DNA of 64,000 nucleotides, taken from the NCBI GenBank assembly GCA_964409775.1, contig CAYPEI010000022.1:1-64000 (forward strand). The letters run 5' to 3'. Of this stretch, positions 29,000-37,331 are shown in pieces. The notes beneath the pieces are model-generated. The model was not told where the DNA came from. It saw only the letters and a list, made by a program, of their open reading frames with translations, and searched no databases. Position numbers and translations under genes: made by a program. This DNA is from JAHBXL01 sp964409775. GTDB taxonomy: Bacteria > Planctomycetota > Phycisphaerae > Phycisphaerales > UBA1924. Numbering within the stretch: the first letter of the stretch is position 1; the number at the start of each line of letters is the position of its first letter.

Positions 29000-29584
29000 T
29001 CAGCGGGCGCCGGCCGGGCGTCGCGGCTCGATCACCATCGCTTCGACCATCGACTCGTCGAGGGCGGCATTCTCATCCAGGCGCTGGCGCTCGACGATTT
29101 TCGCGGAACCGACGGGGTCGGTGGCGCGGATGTCCAGCCCGACCAGGTCGCCGGTGCGCATCGTGAGTTGCTGAGGGGGCAGTCCGCTCGCGAGGACGCC
29201 GAGCAGTTCCCCGAGTTGCGGGTTGTGCCCGACGAACATCAGGTCCTTGATGTTCGCAAAGGCCTGGATCAGTTCGAGCGCATCGCTGACCGGGCGGTCG
29301 ATGGCGAGTTGGCCGACCGTGCGCAGGTCGCACCCTGCCGCGTCGCGGAGGTAGGCCGCGGTCTCCTGGGCGCGGACGGCCGCGCTCGCGAGGATGAGTC
29401 GTGGCTTGCGCTCGGCGGTGACAACCCATCGAGCGAGAAACTGGGCCTGGATGCGGCCTCGGGTCGTCAACGGGCGGTCAAAGTCCGTAACGGCGGGGGA
29501 GCAGCAGGATCGATGTGTGCCGCAACACCCCGTCGCGAGCGGCAGGTCCGCGGCCTTGGCGTGCCTGACGATGTACAGCCTCAT
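29000..29584 (-). CDS. sixA: Phosphohistidine phosphatase, SixA family
   Basis: A histidine-phosphatase-superfamily protein of 194 residues. It starts with the catalytic RLYIVRHAKA motif, has DFDRPLTTRGRIQA, then RPRLILASAAVRAQETA-like sequence with the second Arg, and DLMFVGHNPQLGEL carrying the second catalytic His. SixA removes phosphate from phosphohistidines such as those in Hpt domains; the local kinases are candidate targets only by inference. A Cys-rich insert (TGCCGTHRSCCSPAV) between the first motif and DFDRP is unusual. ATG 29584 has AAGGAG about 9 nt upstream; the frame is open to 29887 with no conserved sequence. It is convergent with pdxA. Confidence 0.88.
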   Translation of the reverse strand: MRLYIVRHAKAADLPLATGCCGTHRSCCSPAVTDFDRPLTTRGRIQAQFLARWVVTAERKPRLILASAAVRAQETAAYLRDAAGCDLRTVGQLAIDRPVSDALELIQAFANIKDLMFVGHNPQLGELLGVLASGLPPQQLTMRTGDLVGLDIRATDPVGSAKIVERQRLDENAALDESMVEAMVIEPRRPAGAR

Positions 29585-29927
29585 GAGCCTGACTCCTTGT
29601 TCGGACTCCGAATATCGACTCTTCGGGCGTCCGAGACACGGACTTTGGTCACATAACCGAAGGCGGCAAGCCCCCACACCGACAGACCGCCTGAGCGGGG
29701 TGTCGGCTGGACGCTTGCGATGCTCGGGGAACCCGCCACCAACAAGACTCTGCAATGCTGTTCGTGCGTGGAGTCGGGTTGGTTGCTGATGCGGCCCAAG
29801 GCCGCCAATTCCCGTGTTCTCCGGACTGCTTTGGTACGGATTCGGGTGGGGGTATGCCCCTTGGGAGCGCAGCATGACCGTCGCCACGCCCGGATCCGAA
29901 CGGCCCGTCCGGCGCTAACCTGCAGGA
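29585..29927. other. Divergent intergenic region
   Basis: This 343-bp gap separates the divergent sixA and hscA-like genes and should contain both promoters. I see only short imperfect inverted repeats (CCGACA/TGTCGG near 29680-29706) and no clear promoter or RNA signature. Confidence 0.35.
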
Positions 29928-32078
29928 ATGAGTGGTGCGGACGCCGCGGAGCCCATTGTCGGGATCGATCTGGGTACGACCAACAGCCTGGTTGCGGTCG
30001 CAGGCTGGGGCGAAGGACCGGCGGCATCGCGACCACGCATTCTGCCCGATGAACGCGGCCGCGCCATGCTGCCGAGTGTGGTGCGGTTCGCGGCGGATGG
30101 TCCGGGCGGGGTCGCGCGCGTCGAGGCGATCGGGTACGAGGCCCGCGCGGAAGCGGTGCGGTACCCGGAACGCACGGTGTCGAGCGTGAAACGGCTGATG
30201 GGGCGCAGCGTGAAAGACGCCGCGGCGGACATTCCGTACCTGTCGTTCGGGGTGGTTGAAGGGGAACACCAGACAGCGCGGGTGCAGTTGCCAGGGGCGG
30301 GTGGCGTGCAAGGCAAGGTCATCTCGCCGCAGGAAGTGAGCGCGATCATCCTGCGGAAACTGAGAGACCAGGCAAGTCGGGCGCTGGGAGTGGAGGTGCG
30401 CAAGGCGGTGGTCACGGTGCCGGCGTACTTCGATGATGCGCAGAGACAAGCGACTCGCGATGCAGGACGGCTCGCGGGGCTGGAAGTGGTGCGGATCGTC
30501 AACGAGCCGACCGCCGCGGCACTGGCGTACGGGCTCGGTGTGAACGCGACTTCGCCGCAGGTGGTGGTGGTGTACGACCTGGGCGGGGGCACGTTCGACG
30601 TAAGCGTGCTGCGGCTGACGCCGGCGGAAAAGACTGCATCCGGTGGGGCAGGCGAAGTGGGGGGGCCGCCTGCCGAATCATCCGACCAGCCGATCGCGGC
30701 TGACATCTTCCAAGTTCTTTCCACCGCGGGTGACACGCACCTGGGCGGCGATGACTTTGATCATGTGCTGGTCGCGATGTTCACGCGGGAAATTCATGAA
30801 CTGCTGGGCACGAGCAAGACGCCCGTGCATAAGCAGCCCGACCGTGAGGGAGGGCGTTCTGACACTCACACGGGCAAGATGCCCGTGCCACAAGAGTTCG
30901 ACCCCGAAACGCGCACCGCACTGCGGCAGTTCGCCGAGCAGGTGAAGATCAGGCTGTCGACTGAAGAGCGTGCGAGCGTGCGGATCGATCTCGGCGAAGG
31001 ACGTGTTTACGACCGAACGGTGACACGCACCGAGTTCGAAGCCATGGTCGCGCCGCTGGTCGAGCGGTCGATCGACTGCTGCCGGCGGGCGCTGCGCGAT
31101 GCGCAGCGGCAGATGGAGGCCGCGGGAGAGACGAAGCCGGCGTGCGTGGTCCTCGTCGGCGGGGCGACGCGGATGCCGCTGGTGCGGAGGCGCGTGGAAG
31201 AAGTCTTCGGCATGCCGCCGTACACCGCGCTCGACCCGGACCAGGTCGTGGCGCTCGGCGCGGCGGTGCAGGCGGGGGTGCTGGCGCGGAAGGGAAGAGC
31301 ACTGGCCACGCCCACTGCCCAAGGCGGCAGCGGTCGTGACCAGTGGAATGGCGGAAGCAGCCTGCTGCTGGATGTCCTGCCACTCTCGCTCGGCATCGAG
31401 ACCCGCGGCGGGGGAGTCGCCAAACTCATCATGCGGAACTCCACCGTGCCCGCGCGGGCGACGGAGATGTTCAGCACGAGCGTCGATGGGCAGACCTCGA
31501 TCAAACTGCACGTGCTGCAGGGCGAGCGCGAGATGGCGGCGGACTGCCGGTCGCTCGGCGAGTTCCACCTCTCGGGCCTGCCGCCGATGCCCGCGGGGAT
31601 CCCGCAGTTGGAGGTCACGTTCCTGGTCGATGCCAACGGCGTGCTGAGTGTGAGCGCGGTCGAGAAGCGCAGCGGCAAGCGGGCAGCGCTGCAGATCGTG
31701 CCCAATCACGGGCTGACGCGCGAGGAGGTTGAGCGCATCGAACGCGAGAGCGTGGAGTTTGCGCGCGAGGACATGATGCGCCACCGCATCGCGGACCTCG
31801 TGACGAACTCGAAACTGGATGTGCACTGGATCGAGCAGGCACTGGGAAGGGTCGAGCGGGGGGATCGCTCCGCTTCTGCACCACAACTCGATGCCGGGTA
31901 TCTGGACGATCTGAAATCTCAAATCTCAAAACTCAAAGTTCAACTCGCCGCGGCGGAATCAGACTGGCGCGCGGTCGATGCCAACGAGTTTCAGCGCAAT
32001 AAAGAAGCACTCGACAGGTTGAGCATGCGGCTGCACGAGGTGTCGATCGCGCAGTCGCTGCGGGATGAGCCGCGATAA
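29928..32078 (+). CDS. hscA: Hsp70 chaperone, HscA-like
   Basis: A cytoplasmic ATP-dependent chaperone of 716 residues. The ATPase domain has VGIDLGTTNSLVAV, VTVPAYFDDAQRQATRDAGR, RIVNEPTAAALAYGLG, VVYDLGGGTFDVSVLRL and VVLVGGATRMPLVRRRVEEV. The substrate domain (LPLSLGIETRGGGVAKLI, HVLQGEREMAADCRSLGEF, LSVSAVEKRSGKRA) is closer to HscA, the iron-sulfur-assembly Hsp70, than to DnaK. It is about 100 residues longer than E. coli HscA because of inserts after LRLTPAEK, at bases 30809-30891 (repeat-derived) and around 31305-31360. The C-terminal lid contains LKSQISKLKVQLAAAE, likely coiled. The TAA stop lies at the edge of a second repeat copy. No hscB or iscU is adjacent, though a cysteine desulfurase starts at the right edge of the window. 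Confidence 0.86.
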   Translation: MSGADAAEPIVGIDLGTTNSLVAVAGWGEGPAASRPRILPDERGRAMLPSVVRFAADGPGGVARVEAIGYEARAEAVRYPERTVSSVKRLMGRSVKDAAADIPYLSFGVVEGEHQTARVQLPGAGGVQGKVISPQEVSAIILRKLRDQASRALGVEVRKAVVTVPAYFDDAQRQATRDAGRLAGLEVVRIVNEPTAAALAYGLGVNATSPQVVVVYDLGGGTFDVSVLRLTPAEKTASGGAGEVGGPPAESSDQPIAADIFQVLSTAGDTHLGGDDFDHVLVAMFTREIHELLGTSKTPVHKQPDREGGRSDTHTGKMPVPQEFDPETRTALRQFAEQVKIRLSTEERASVRIDLGEGRVYDRTVTRTEFEAMVAPLVERSIDCCRRALRDAQRQMEAAGETKPACVVLVGGATRMPLVRRRVEEVFGMPPYTALDPDQVVALGAAVQAGVLARKGRALATPTAQGGSGRDQWNGGSSLLLDVLPLSLGIETRGGGVAKLIMRNSTVPARATEMFSTSVDGQTSIKLHVLQGEREMAADCRSLGEFHLSGLPPMPAGIPQLEVTFLVDANGVLSVSAVEKRSGKRAALQIVPNHGLTREEVERIERESVEFAREDMMRHRIADLVTNSKLDVHWIEQALGRVERGDRSASAPQLDAGYLDDLKSQISKLKVQLAAAESDWRAVDANEFQRNKEALDRLSMRLHEVSIAQSLRDEPR
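30809..30891. repeat. REP-like composite (B-A-B) inserted in frame in hscA
   Basis: Two palindromic B units, CACGAGCAAGACGCCCGTGC (30809-30828) and CACGGGCAAGATGCCCGTGC (30869-30888), flank one A unit (30831-30857) starting AAGCAGCCCGACCG and ending GAGGGAGGGCGT. A recurs at 32077 and, inverted, at 33433. The insert is translated as TPVHKQPDREGGRSDTHTGK and neighbouring residues, which have no counterpart in HscA proteins. The frame is preserved. Confidence 0.8.
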
Positions 32079-32120
32079 GCAGCCCGACCGTCAGGGAGGG
32101 CGTCGCGGCGAAGCCGCGGG
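32077..32120 (+). repeat. REP-like repeat A, copy 2
   Basis: AAGCAGCCCGACCG and TCAGGGAGGGCGT continue into a CGCGGC/GCCGCG hairpin. It overlaps the hscA stop codon and is matched in inverse orientation at 33433-33474 over about 42 bp with three differences. It is followed by about 100 bp of degenerate GCGAAG/GAGAAC-type sequence (32120-32222), the complement of the array at 33058. Confidence 0.8.
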
Positions 32121-32307
32121 TCTCTCAAGGCAGATACGCCGAGAACGCTGCGAAGTCGCCGAGAGCACGGAAGCAGGCGGGTGAGGTATTCAACGCGAAG
32201 TCCGCGAAGATCGCGAAGAAAGTGCGGTAGTCAGTGCCCCGAGCGCGGGCGACGGGTTCGCCGATCCGTGAGCGGAGGCGCGGGCGCACGCGCAATCGCT
32301 CGGACGA

Positions 32308-32964
32308 TCACGAGTTGATCGCCGCGCCGCACTCGGGACACTTGTCGGCGGACAGTCCCGCAAGGTCGTAGTCGCACGTGGTGCAACAGCCCGGCTTGCG
32401 CCACCTGATCTCGCGGCGGAGTTTTACGAGCGAAGAGACGATCACCGCGAAGGCGGCGAGTATGGATAGGTCCCCGAGTACGCCGAGCCAGAGGATGCCG
32501 CGGGTCATCGTGCCCCCCGCAACATAGGCACCGAACTTGTCTGCCGGCACGACTCCCGGATGCGCAGTCGCGAGTACCCGCAGGATCTCGCTGCGCTGAG
32601 TGGCATCGAGCGGGATGACGCTCGAGTGGTCGTGGAACTCAACGCGAACGCCGCGTTCCTCGAGTATGAGGTGCCAGAGTCCGATCCTGTACGGCGCGGA
32701 ACTGATCGAGCAGGTCACGAAATCTGTCCCGAGCGCCTGCGATGAATCGAGTATCTCCCATGCGTTCTGCTGGTGTCGGAAGTAGAAGAGCGAGGTCTGC
32801 CGGCCGGTGGAACGGACTTTGCCGAACAAGTCTGCGGTGAAGGTCCCAATGAACGTTCCATTGATGAAGGCTGGTTGCCGCGCCGCACTGAACACGATGT
32901 ATGCGGCCGCAGCCGCAATCACCGCCGCGTACACCACCGCGCGGAATGGCCTGCGGATCTTCAC
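32308..32964 (-). CDS. Membrane protein with C-terminal zinc ribbon
   Basis: A 218-residue protein with an N-terminal membrane helix (AVVYAAVIAAAAAYIVFSA), an extracytoplasmic domain of about 115 residues of unknown fold, a second helix (LGDLSILAAFAVIVSSLV, about 163-181), and a cytoplasmic zinc ribbon CCTTCDYDLAGLSADKCPEC. This ribbon, of the form CxxCxYDLxGL...CPEC, recurs in planctomycete membrane proteins; another copy ends the 40809-41591 protein. The middle domain is not recognised. The gene is bracketed by inverted copies of repeats A and C and may have moved as a unit. The 229 bp downstream of its stop hold only repeats. Confidence 0.7.
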   Translation of the reverse strand: MKIRRPFRAVVYAAVIAAAAAYIVFSAARQPAFINGTFIGTFTADLFGKVRSTGRQTSLFYFRHQQNAWEILDSSQALGTDFVTCSISSAPYRIGLWHLILEERGVRVEFHDHSSVIPLDATQRSEILRVLATAHPGVVPADKFGAYVAGGTMTRGILWLGVLGDLSILAAFAVIVSSLVKLRREIRWRKPGCCTTCDYDLAGLSADKCPECGAAINS

Positions 32965-33057
32965 GGTTCAGATTGTGACCTGCGGCGGCGCTATTCGCAA
33001 CAGGAGAGTTCGTCTCTGCGGTCCTCCGCTGCTCGCTCCGGGCTCGGATCACCGCTC

Positions 33058-33427
33058 TTCCTTCGCGGCTTTCGCGCTCAAGAACTTCTCTCTCTGTGTT
33101 CTCTGCGTCCGCTTCTGTGACCTCTGTGGACCGATCTGGAGGCATCTGCTTCGCGCTCTTCGCGGCCTTCGCGCACAGCCTTCTTGTCTCTGTGGTCTCT
33201 GTGTCCGCTTCTGTGACCTCTGTGGACCGGTCTGGAGGCATCCGCTTCGCGCTCTTCGCGGCCTTCGCGCTCAAGAACCTCTCTCTGTGTTCTCTGCGTC
33301 CGCTTCTGTGACCTCTGTGGACCGATCTGGAGACATCTGCTTCGCGCTCTTCGCGGCCTTCGCGCTCAAGAACTTCTCTCTCTGTGTTCTCTGCGTCCGC
33401 TTCTGTGACCTCTGTGGACCTGCCTTG
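33058..33427. repeat. Tandem array of about four 96-bp units (repeat C family)
   Basis: The block CTTCTGTGACCTCTGTGGAC recurs at 33112, 33208, 33303 and 33400, spacing 96, 95 and 97 bp. Each unit also has CTTCGCGCTCTTCGCGG and TCTCTGTGTTCTCTGCGTCC. Units abut without unique spacers, so it is not CRISPR. An open frame through it is Cys/Leu-rich nonsense. Sequence of the same style occurs in other gaps of the window. Confidence 0.9.
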
Positions 33428-33432
33428 AGAAT

Positions 33433-33474
33433 CCGCGGCTGCGCCGCGACGCCCTCCCTCACGGTCGGGCTGCC
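33433..33474 (-). repeat. REP-like repeat A, copy 3 (inverted)
   Basis: Reads CCGCGGCTGCGCCGCG then ACGCCCTCCCTCACGGTCGG. Its reverse complement matches the copy at 32077-32120 over about 42 bp. It ends 10 bp before the stop of dnaB. Confidence 0.85.
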
Positions 33475-33484
33475 TATTCAACGC

Positions 33485-35167
33485 TCACACCGGCAGGTCA
33501 TCGTCCTTGTCCGGTCCGCCGCCGTCGCGGAAGTTGCCGACCGGGCCGGCCTTCTTGCCCGGCGCGAAGGTAACGACGGGCACGCGGAACGGGTCATCGA
33601 ACGGCGGCGGCTCGACGCCGCCAGCACCGCCGCCGTGCGAAGCATGCGGCGCGGCATACCCGCTCGGCAGACCGGTGCCGCCGGGATAAGCGCCGTAACT
33701 CTTGAAGCGCGTGCTCTTGGCGTCCCAGGTCAGTTTCACGACATCGGTCGGACCGTTGCGCTGCTTGGCGATGATGATCTCGGCGACGTTGAGTTTGTCG
33801 GCGTTATCCATCTCCCAGTCGCGGTCGCCGACGTGGTAGTACGCCTCGCGGTGCAGGAGCGCGACGACGTCGGCATCCTGCTCGATCGAGCCGGATTCGC
33901 GGAGGTCGCTCATGCGGGGGCGGTTCTCGCCGCGGGTTTCCGGGCCGCGGTTCAACTGCGCGAGGCAGACGACCGGGACGTTGAGTTCGCGGGCCAGGGC
34001 CTTGATGCCGCGGCTGATCGCGCCGACCTCGTTCTGGCGGCCGTCCTTCTGCGCGCCGGGGGCGGACATCAACTGGAGATAGTCGATGAAGATGCACTTG
34101 ACGCCGTGCTGCGCGACGAGCCGGCGTGCCCGCGTCCGCAGGCCGAGGACCGACAGGCCGGGCGTGTCGTCGATGAAGATCGGCGCATGCTCGAGTTCGA
34201 TCGCCGCGTCGGCGAGGCGGCGGTAGCCGTCCTCGTTCAGGCGGCCGGAGCGCATGTCGTGGCTGGAGAGGCCGGACCGCGCCGAGAGCATGCGCTGCGC
34301 GATCGAACTCTTGCTCATTTCCATGCTGAAGAAGGCAACGGGAGTCTGCCGCCCGTCGCGCGGGCCGTGGGCCGAGCCGCCGAAGGCGACCTGCTCGGCG
34401 AGGTTGAGCGCGAGGGCGGTCTTGCCCATGCTCGGCCGCGCGGCGACGATGATCATCTCTCCCTGCTGCAGGCCGCTGGTAAGTTCATCGAGGTCGGGGT
34501 AGCCGGTGGCCACGCCGCTGATGCCCTTGCCCTGCAGCGATTCGAGCCGCTCGACCTCGCGGTCGAGCAGGATGTTGAGCCGCTCGGCGGCGTTGTTCTC
34601 TTCCTGCTGCGCGATCTCGAAGATCAGCGTCTCGGCGGAGTCGACGACCTCGCGCGCTCCATCCGGGCCCATGGCGCCCGCGTTGTACGCGTCGTAGAGG
34701 ATCTTGCCCCCGGCGTTGATGAGTTTCCGCAGTTTGGCCTTGTCGGCGACGATCCGGGCAAAGTGCGCGGCGGAAGCGGGGCCCGGCGTCTCCTGCGCAA
34801 GTTTCTGCAGGTACGCCGCGCCGCCGATGTCCTTGAGTTGCTCCTTGTCGCGCAGTTCTTCGTGAAGCAGCAGCAGGTCGCCCGACTGCTTGTGGTCATA
34901 GAGCCGGACGATCGCGTCGTAGATCGCGGCATGCGATTCGAGGTAGAACGCGTCGGGTGACTTGATGATCGGCACGACGTCGTGGATGATCGACGGGTCG
35001 AGGATCATCGCCCCCAGCAGGGCCATCTCGGCCTCGGGCGAGTGCGGCGGGGGCTTCTCAAACATCTTCTCGAGCGGGACTCGCTCGAAAGCGCCCGCGC
35101 GGCGCTGCTCACGGCGCGGCGGCTGGTTGCTTGAGGGGGGCTGAGAGCCGGCGGGAAAGGAACTCAT
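33485..35167 (-). CDS. dnaB: Replicative DNA helicase DnaB
   Basis: A 560-residue hexameric replicative helicase. The N-terminal domain begins PHSPEAEMALLGAMILDPSI. The RecA-like domain has MIIVAARPSMGKTALALNLA (Walker A, about residue 242), FFSMEMSKSSIAQRML, CIFIDYLQLMS (Walker B), VVCLAQLNRGPE with the H3 Gln, and SGSIEQDADVVALLHREAYY. A short insert follows the Walker A helix (GGSAHGPRDGRQ). The last 90 residues form a Gly/Pro-rich tail not needed in other DnaBs. The start at 35167 (MSSFPAGSQ) is preferred over 35221 because no conserved sequence precedes it; the ribosome site is weak. dnaE lies 10 kb away. Confidence 0.96.
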   Translation of the reverse strand: MSSFPAGSQPPSSNQPPRREQRRAGAFERVPLEKMFEKPPPHSPEAEMALLGAMILDPSIIHDVVPIIKSPDAFYLESHAAIYDAIVRLYDHKQSGDLLLLHEELRDKEQLKDIGGAAYLQKLAQETPGPASAAHFARIVADKAKLRKLINAGGKILYDAYNAGAMGPDGAREVVDSAETLIFEIAQQEENNAAERLNILLDREVERLESLQGKGISGVATGYPDLDELTSGLQQGEMIIVAARPSMGKTALALNLAEQVAFGGSAHGPRDGRQTPVAFFSMEMSKSSIAQRMLSARSGLSSHDMRSGRLNEDGYRRLADAAIELEHAPIFIDDTPGLSVLGLRTRARRLVAQHGVKCIFIDYLQLMSAPGAQKDGRQNEVGAISRGIKALARELNVPVVCLAQLNRGPETRGENRPRMSDLRESGSIEQDADVVALLHREAYYHVGDRDWEMDNADKLNVAEIIIAKQRNGPTDVVKLTWDAKSTRFKSYGAYPGGTGLPSGYAAPHASHGGGAGGVEPPPFDDPFRVPVVTFAPGKKAGPVGNFRDGGGPDKDDDLPV

Positions 35168-35253
35168 GGAGAGCCAATGTATGGCGCGACACAACGCCCC
35201 GACCGCAACCGACAGGAACACCGGAGAAAATCAACGGTGAGCCCGGGTCCGGA

Positions 35254-36546
35254 TCAGGGGACGACCTTGACGACGCTGACCTTTGGCGCGAGGAGTTCGT
35301 ACACCAGTTCGATGTCCTGCGCGCCCAAACGGATGCACCCCATGGACATGCTTCGACCGATCGACTCCGGCTCGACCGTGCCGTGGACCCCGAACCCGGT
35401 GTGCGCCTTGCTGGCGTCGTCCAGGCCTTCAAGGCCGACCCAGCGCTCGCCGATCGGATTCTTGGGGTCATCGGGCTGGAAGGTCTCGCCCGTGCGGGGG
35501 TTGCGCCAGAAGGGATTGACCAGTTTGCTTCCACTCTTGACCACGAAGTTGGCGATCGGCGTGCCGTTGTCGGCCCCGAGCCCGACCATGAACGACCGGA
35601 TGTACACCCACCCCGGTTCGGCGCCGCACGCGAGACTTGAGGTGCCCACCGAGCCCGGGGACGGCGGATCCCCCACGTACAGGTCCATGCGATAGGCGGA
35701 CTTGCTCACCACCGCATGGAACGGCCCGTTGAGCACCTTGAGTTTCTGGCCCACCTGGATCCGGCTCGGATCAGACAGTTTGTTGATCCGGGCAATCAGC
35801 ATGTACTCGGTCGTGAGGCCCAGTTTGCGGTTGATCACCGGCAGGCTGTCGCCGCTGACCACCGAATAGGGCTTGGCGAACGGATCGCCCGCGGCGATCG
35901 TTGGGGAGAAGACCAGCACATCGCTCAGTTCGCTCATCCACCGCCGCAGCGCGGGCCGCTCGGTCTCCGGCGTGCGCAGGTCGAGCAGGACTCGGTTCAG
36001 GGCGCTCCGGCAATCGACAAGCCGTCCGTCGCGCTGCGCCTTTTCGGCTGATTCGACGAGGCCCGACAGGTCCGAAGGAAGTCCGGCACGCGAAGCAGCG
36101 GCGGGCGCCGGGGAATCGGCGGGCGGCGTGGTGACCAGCGGGTCGCGGACAGGGGTCTGCTGAGCGGGCGGGGCTTGTCTCGTGGTCGCCGAGTCCTGCG
36201 GCAAGGCCTGAGGCAGCGGCGTGGCCAGCGGGGCGCCCGTCGAACGCGAGCCGGTCATGGTGAACTCGGCGGGCTGGGGTTTGGGTTCGGGCTTCGGTTC
36301 CGGGGCCGGCGGGGTGGCCGCGGCGAGCGGATCGGGCGCGGTCTGCGCGTTGGCGCTCTGCGGCCCGACGAGGGGGTTGCCGCTGTCGCGGTTCCACAGC
36401 AGCCAGAGCAGGCCCACGCCGCCGAGGATGACCAGGGCCGCGACGGCCGCGATCGTGCGGGTGCGGGCACGGCGCTTGGCGCGGTAGACGGCGACAGAGG
36501 AACTTGGGACGCGCTGGCCGCGGGCGGATTGCGATGCGAGAGCCAT
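35254..36546 (-). CDS. L,D-transpeptidase with N-terminal membrane anchor and LysM-like region
   Basis: A 430-residue cell-envelope protein. It has a cytoplasmic basic start, one membrane helix (TIAAVAALVILGGVGLLWLL, about 31-50), a long Pro/Ala linker, a helical segment, a LysM-like motif (YSVVSGDSLPVINRKLGLTT to IQVGQKLKVL), and a YkuD catalytic domain. The catalytic signature is HGTVEPESIGRSMSMGCIRL near residue 388, with the conserved His, Ser, Gly and nucleophilic Cys. L,D-transpeptidases cross-link peptidoglycan or attach proteins to it; planctomycetes make thin peptidoglycan. Divergent or upstream partners are not informative. It lies 86 bp upstream of dnaB on the same strand, with the stop before that start. 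Confidence 0.9.
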   Translation of the reverse strand: MALASQSARGQRVPSSSVAVYRAKRRARTRTIAAVAALVILGGVGLLWLLWNRDSGNPLVGPQSANAQTAPDPLAAATPPAPEPKPEPKPQPAEFTMTGSRSTGAPLATPLPQALPQDSATTRQAPPAQQTPVRDPLVTTPPADSPAPAAASRAGLPSDLSGLVESAEKAQRDGRLVDCRSALNRVLLDLRTPETERPALRRWMSELSDVLVFSPTIAAGDPFAKPYSVVSGDSLPVINRKLGLTTEYMLIARINKLSDPSRIQVGQKLKVLNGPFHAVVSKSAYRMDLYVGDPPSPGSVGTSSLACGAEPGWVYIRSFMVGLGADNGTPIANFVVKSGSKLVNPFWRNPRTGETFQPDDPKNPIGERWVGLEGLDDASKAHTGFGVHGTVEPESIGRSMSMGCIRLGAQDIELVYELLAPKVSVVKVVP

Positions 36547-36630
36547 GAGGAGCTTCCGTTCTTCCCCGTGGGAGGCAAACCAGGTTGGATCGATGCGCCG
36601 CGGCGGCCGCGAAGCACCGGTTTTCTTCGG

Positions 36631-37281
36631 TCAACTCGTGCCGCGGCGTGCACTGCCGCGGAATCGAATCGTCCTCGCCTCGGTGATCAGTGCATCAAGC
36701 GGGTGGTCGTGGGGTTCGCCGGGCAGGATCTGCCCCTCGGGCAGGACCTGCACCTCGAAACCGATGCCACAGACCAGCGGGCGAGCGTTCGGGGCGCTTG
36801 CGAACCGGGCGAGGAACCGATCATAGAAGCCCGCGCCGTGGCCGATGCGTCCGCCGGAGAGATCGAACCCAAGTCCCGGCGTGCAAAGGAGATCCAGATC
36901 TTCCGGCGGGATTGCGGGGCAGGATTCGCGGGGGTGGGAGAGCCCCGCCGCTGCTGGCGCCGCGGCATCGGCCTCGAGGTCTTTGGCGGGGTCGATGATG
37001 CGCCGAGGCACCATGGTCCGGGTGGCCCAGTCGGTCCGGGGCAGGCAGACGGTCTTCCCGGCCGCGAGGGCGGAGTGCATGAGCGGGCGGAGATCGACTT
37101 CCGGCCGACCGGCCATGGGCACGAACATGAGCACGGTGCGCGCTGAGGCATACTCCGGCAGACTCTCGATCCGCGCCACGATCTGACCGGACCACGTGGC
37201 GACATCCGCCGCGGAGACCGCGGCCAGTCGGGCCCGCAGGCTGCTGCGCAGGAGTTTCTTGGCATCGCGGGAATCGCTCAC
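36631..37281 (-). CDS. fau: 5-formyltetrahydrofolate cyclo-ligase
   Basis: A 216-residue enzyme that recycles 5-formyl-THF to 5,10-methenyl-THF with ATP. The N-terminal region KKLLRSSLRARLAAVSAAD is the phosphate-binding start of the family. VLMFVPMAGRPEVDLRPLM and KTVCLPRT follow. The signature is CTPGLGFDLSGGRIGHGAGFYD, followed by RFLARF, then PLVCGIGFEVQVL. Length is typical. It is the YgfA family, also called MTHFS. In many proteobacteria this gene lies next to 6S RNA; no such RNA is visible here. It is divergent from the RNase HII-like gene 50 bp away. Confidence 0.93.
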   Translation of the reverse strand: MSDSRDAKKLLRSSLRARLAAVSAADVATWSGQIVARIESLPEYASARTVLMFVPMAGRPEVDLRPLMHSALAAGKTVCLPRTDWATRTMVPRRIIDPAKDLEADAAAPAAAGLSHPRESCPAIPPEDLDLLCTPGLGFDLSGGRIGHGAGFYDRFLARFASAPNARPLVCGIGFEVQVLPEGQILPGEPHDHPLDALITEARTIRFRGSARRGTS

Positions 37282-37331
37282 AGACGGAGTTTAGCGGGTG
37301 GCTGAGGAACTCCCGGCGGTACCATGGCCCC

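Noticed and set aside
33058..33427. CRISPR array
   Set aside because: Units of about 96 bp abut directly; there are no unique spacers and no cas genes.
32807..34960. Long plus-strand open frame through the 96-bp array and dnaB
   Set aside because: It is built from repeat units and the complement of dnaB, with no conserved sequence.
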